Assembly: GCA_009922405.1 (NCBI GenBank)
Contig: RFVZ01000140.1
Span: 1-6,894 of the forward strand
Source: Betaproteobacteria bacterium
GTDB lineage: Bacteria; Pseudomonadota; Gammaproteobacteria; Burkholderiales; Burkholderiaceae_E
Direction of reading: 5' to 3'
DNA: 6,894 nt
Shown here: one piece after another, positions 6,830 to 6,894 of the stretch
Numbering within the stretch: the first letter of the stretch is position 1
How the letters are laid out: every line of letters starts with the position of its first letter
The notes under the pieces: generated by a model
Database searches by the model: none
The model's input: the letters and a program-made list of their open reading frames with translations, nothing else
Told to the model about the DNA's origin: nothing
Program-made: the position numbers and the translations under genes

Positions 6830-6894
6830 TGGGGAGTCGCCAAGTTGGTCAAGGCACCGGATTTTGATTCCGGCATGCGAGGGTTCGAGTCCTT
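6830..6894 (+). tRNA. tRNA-Gln (anticodon UUG), 3' end cut by window edge
   Basis: The sequence folds as a tRNA: the acceptor 5' strand TGGGGAG (6830-6836), a D-stem GCC/GGC (6839-6841 with 6853-6855), an anticodon stem CCGGA/TCCGG (6857-6861 with 6869-6873) around a seven-base loop with anticodon TTG at 6864-6866, and a T-arm GAGGG-TTCGAGT-CCTT running into the window end. The unpaired-looking T1 start is usual for bacterial tRNA-Gln, where U1-A72 is a weak pair. UUG reads CAA and, by wobble, CAG. The last T-stem base, the acceptor 3' strand and any encoded CCA lie outside. Only 10 bases separate it from ispE and I see no terminator or promoter between them, so it is probably processed from the ispE transcript or driven from a promoter inside ispE. 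Confidence 0.95.

Noticed and set aside
1..6894. CRISPR array, insertion sequence, prophage, or defence system
   Set aside because: No spaced repeat array, terminal inverted repeats, transposase or integrase motifs, or foreign-looking genes are visible; the whole window is tightly packed housekeeping genes.

Overview
The window looks like ordinary core chromosome of a betaproteobacterium; I judge the GC content by eye at roughly 60 percent. The assignment rests on gene order as I remember it: hprK-rapZ, then mutY and mutM on the opposite strand, then a TPR protein-lolB-ispE-tRNA-Gln run. That order is characteristic of Betaproteobacteria. The TPR-lolB-ispE-tRNA part is also known from Pseudomonas. 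I could not run a search, so the class is an inference (about 75 percent) and I name no genus.

There are three transcription blocks. Positions 1-1456 (+) hold the 3' part of hprK (HPr kinase/phosphorylase, cut by the window edge) overlapping rapZ (RNase adapter/nucleotide-binding protein). Positions 1472-3426 (-) hold mutM and mutY as a coupled pair. MutM removes 8-oxoguanine from DNA and MutY removes adenine mispaired with it, so the two complete the base-excision part of the GO system. The rapZ and mutY stop codons converge with 15 bases between them, and that junction holds a short direct repeat. Positions 3462-6894 (+) hold a large exported TPR protein resembling Pseudomonas LbcA, then lolB (outer-membrane lipoprotein receptor), ispE (isoprenoid precursor kinase) and the 5' part of a tRNA-Gln(UUG) gene. 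This block starts 35 bases from mutM and runs divergently from it.

I found no mobile element, CRISPR array, phage gene, toxin-antitoxin pair or defence system, and no gene-free stretch longer than about 35 bases. Every gene is a recognisable housekeeping family with its key residues present. The points worth a second look are fine-scale: a probable CTG start codon for lolB inside a four-base CTGA overlap, an ambiguous lipobox in the TPR protein, a RapZ C-terminus lacking most of the basic residues that bind small RNA in E. coli, TTG initiation of rapZ, and the duplicated 13-base unit at the rapZ/mutY junction. I see no evidence for a new biological system.
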